NCBI GenBank assembly: GCA_050010455.1
Contig: JBEKLA010000223.1
Span: 1 to 6,742, forward strand
Length of the DNA: 6,742 nucleotides
Source of the DNA: DATJOQ01 sp050010455
Lineage (GTDB): Bacteria; Desulfobacterota; Binatia; Binatales; Binataceae
Reading direction: 5' to 3'
Under the pieces are notes generated by a model. That model was not told the DNA's origin. It saw only the letters and a program-made list of their open reading frames with translations, and searched no databases. The stretch's first letter is position 1, and each line of letters opens with the position of its first letter. Below are positions 5,513 through 6,742 of the stretch, piece after piece. Made by a program: the position numbers and the translations under genes.

Positions 5513-6355
5513 TTAGCTGTAGCGGCGGCGTCTTTCGGCTTCGGCCGAGTCGGCTTCGTCGCGGCTCGGACGCCGCGGCATGAAACCGCGCGTGTAGTCG
5601 CGCTCTTCCCAGCTCCTGTCGTTCGGATCCCATACGTACGGAAGCTCGACGATTGCACCAGGACAGCGGATGGTCGCGAAGCATTCGAGAGCGTCGCGCA
5701 CGATCTGTCGTTGCAGCTCGGGCTGATTCGGCTTGCCGGTCTGATGGCCGAGCGGAAAATTCAAGAACACGGAGCGCGGGGGCTTGACCGCTTGCGTGAT
5801 ATCAAGCGCCGAGGTCATCGCCAGCGTAGAAATTCCCGCCTCTTCGGCCGCTCTTGCGATCAGTCCAACGGACTGATGGCAGACCGGTCAAGCAGGGACC
5901 AGATAGAACGCGTCGACCCGCGCCTCCTTAAGCTCCGCGATTATGTTCGGCGCGAGCTCATCGCGCACCTTGCGCGACGAGTAGATTCCGCCCATGAAAC
6001 TGAATGCCGGATCGCTGAGCTCGCCGATTACGCCCGCGGCCTCGAGCTCGCGCAGCCGTTCCAGCGGGAAGACGCAGTTGGGATCGGCCTGCGCGTCGGC
6101 GGTCGGATAGCCGAAATGCCAGATATTCAATTCGTCGCGCCGCGCCGCCTTCGGTATCCGCCGGTACGAGGTGTCGTCGCCGTGAAATCGCGGCTGGTCC
6201 CGATACAGGATACCGCCCGAAGCCATCAGCGCCAGCTTGCACGAAGACAGCGGCTTCGTGAGCGGAGTCCACGGAATCGTTTCGTTCTCCACCCATCGAT
6301 ACGGCGTGTGCGAGCTGTAGAGCTCTCGCGTGCGCGGGATATAGTCAATCGGCAT
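5513..6355 (-). CDS. Glycine/sarcosine/betaine reductase selenoprotein B-family protein, with in-frame UGA (Sec)
   Basis: Read through TGA 5890-5888, the product is 280 residues with selenocysteine at position 156. Both sides of the TGA are in one frame and belong to one family. The N-terminal part has ASGGILYRDQ (46-54), HFGYPTADAQADPN (80-93) and FPLERLREL (96-104). The C-terminal part has CHQSVGLIARAAEEAGI (159-175) and PPRSVFLNFPLGHQTGKP (192-209). The active site reads VPA-U-PVCHQ, a U-x-x-C redox motif like that of GrdB; Cys-containing relatives have CxxCH here. ATG 6355 is preceded by AGGGAG with a 7-nt gap, and family proteins begin MPIDYIPRTRE; the frame is open to 6475, but that extension is not expected. 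True GrdB is about 430 residues and works with GrdA/GrdC; none is present, so the substrate is unknown. A Cys-to-stop mutation is the alternative, less likely given the hairpin after the UGA. Confidence 0.88.
5859..5890 (-). promoter_or_regulatory. UGA selenocysteine codon with bacterial SECIS-like hairpin
   Basis: On the minus strand the TGA (5890-5888) is followed by 10 nt and then a perfect 8-bp stem, ATCAGTCC (5877-5870) and GGACTGAT (5866-5859), around a GTT loop. The loop G is 19 nt after the UGA. Bacterial SECIS elements lie inside the coding region just after the UGA, with a short stem and a G at the start of a small apical loop. This fits that pattern and would recruit SelB carrying Sec-tRNA. 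No selA, selB, selC or selD is in the window. Confidence 0.75.
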
Positions 6356-6366
6356 CGGATTCTCCC
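6348..6366 (-). promoter_or_regulatory. Start site and RBS of the selenoprotein B-family gene
   Basis: The minus strand carries AGGGAG, a 7-nt gap and then the ATG at 6355-6353. This decides the start against the in-frame ATG at 6475, which would add 40 residues unlike the family. The upstream stretch 6356-6472 holds a 7-bp inverted repeat, TCGTTGC/GCAACGA (6426-6450), and no other gene. Confidence 0.7.
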
Positions 6367-6472
6367 TGAACGGGATTCTTAGCATCTGGTCGATTCCGCG
6401 CAAGCGGAGCGCGATGTTGCGACCTTCGTTGCCCAACGCGAAAGCAACGATGCGCCGGGCTGCAATGCTAAT

Positions 6473-6530
6473 CACAGCGCGAAGAAGCAGCCGCGCTGAA
6501 GATCACTTGGATCTTCAGCGCGGCGCTGTG
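6473..6530 (-). terminator. Strong stem-loop after the propeller-like gene
   Basis: CCGCGCTGAAGATC (6491-6504) and GATCTTCAGCGCGG (6510-6523) form a perfect 14-bp stem with a 5-nt loop. CACAGCGC (6473-6480) and GCGCTGTG (6523-6530) can extend it with a 10-nt bulge on one side. It starts about 24-31 nt beyond the TAA at 6554 on the minus strand. The following bases are CTGCTTCTTC rather than a clean T-run, so termination strength is uncertain. It probably separates this gene from the selenoprotein gene downstream. Confidence 0.65.
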
Positions 6531-6553
6531 GCGGATGTGGGTGCGCGGAAAGT

Positions 6554-6742
6554 TTAGTGCGCAAGCCGGACGATGCTTATGCCCGAGGTGAAGTCGTCAA
6601 CCCAGGCAAACTCGTTGGCGTTCGGCAGAGCCACGTTCAAAATCGCGAACGCAGCGCCCAGGTTGGGATCGATCGAAAACTCGCGTACGAACTTGCCCTT
6701 CTTCGTGAATTCCACCAGCTCGCTGGGATGGTTTGGATCCTG
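6554..6742 (-). CDS. Probable beta-propeller (NHL-like) protein, C-terminal fragment
   Basis: Only the last 62 codons and the TAA (6556-6554) are present; the start lies beyond the right edge. The fragment reads ...PSELVEFTKKGKFVREFSID..., then a hydrophobic strand region with FAILNVALP, and ends FAWVDDFTSGISIVRLAH. The pattern 'LVEFTxxGKFVxxFSID' followed by a 'xAxVDDxTxxxxIxxL' closing strand is typical of the last blade of NHL/SMP30-like propeller proteins, which are often exported in soil bacteria. The function is unknown. The reading is supported by open frame, codon use and the stem-loop after the stop. The family assignment is tentative because one blade at most is visible. Confidence 0.7.
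   Translation of the reverse strand, partial: QDPNHPSELVEFTKKGKFVREFSIDPNLGAAFAILNVALPNANEFAWVDDFTSGISIVRLAH

Noticed and set aside
5711..6382. Plus-strand open frame of 223 codons
   Set aside because: It lies wholly antisense to the selenoprotein B-family gene. Its Arg-rich product looks like nothing known and it exists because of GC-rich codon use.
5888..6475. Reading the selenoprotein region as two separate genes or a pseudogene
   Set aside because: Both halves are in one frame and one family, the TGA falls at the redox-Cys column, and a SECIS-like hairpin follows at the expected distance.
6356..6475. Upstream ATG at 6475 as the selenoprotein start
   Set aside because: It has no good SD. 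The ATG at 6355 has AGGGAG at ideal spacing and begins the family-typical N-terminus.
1..6742. CRISPR arrays, tRNA, rRNA, insertion sequences or attachment sites
   Set aside because: I saw no regularly spaced repeats, cloverleaf, transposase, or long flanking repeats anywhere in the window.

Overview
The window is GC-rich DNA from a Gram-negative-looking bacterium. It encodes several signal peptides, a cobalamin riboswitch ahead of an exported protein (typically an outer-membrane importer), a Tpx peroxiredoxin and a selenoprotein. The gene content and style (a short GrdB-like selenoprotein, a secreted propeller-like tail, a Ser/Thr-rich surface protein) recall uncultured soil lineages such as Binatota, Desulfobacterota or Acidobacteriota. 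That placement is a weak inference, because there is no rRNA or ribosomal protein gene here.

Layout from left to right. Positions 1-164 (minus) hold the signal-peptide end of an exported protein. Its leader (about 165-485) contains a recognisable cobalamin riboswitch followed by an intrinsic terminator. Upstream of that on the same strand lie a Ser/Thr-rich secreted or membrane protein (575-1306) and a thiol peroxidase, tpx (1523-2047). A short divergent intergenic region with a perfect 18-bp palindrome separates tpx from a plus-strand pair: a LOG-family Rossmann protein (2159-2839) and an 817-residue P-loop ATPase (3012-5465). The ATPase resembles the BrxC/PglY (DUF6079-like) proteins of BREX phage-defence systems, but no other BREX gene is visible. 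Converging on it from the right is a minus-strand gene (5513-6355) of the glycine/sarcosine/betaine reductase selenoprotein B family. It is interrupted by one in-frame TGA at 5888-5890. That TGA sits in a U-x-x-C-H motif and is followed, 10 nt later, by a perfect 8-bp hairpin, as expected for a bacterial SECIS, so I read it as selenocysteine. The right edge (6554-6742, minus) holds the C-terminus of a probable beta-propeller (NHL-like) protein, followed by a strong 14-bp stem-loop.

The genes do not form one obvious pathway. Tpx and the Sec/Cys redox protein both suggest thiol/selenol redox chemistry, and the riboswitch shows cobalamin-dependent control of an exported protein. The two items most worth a second look are the selenocysteine readthrough gene and the orphan BrxC/PglY-like ATPase next to a LOG-family gene with a changed active-site motif.
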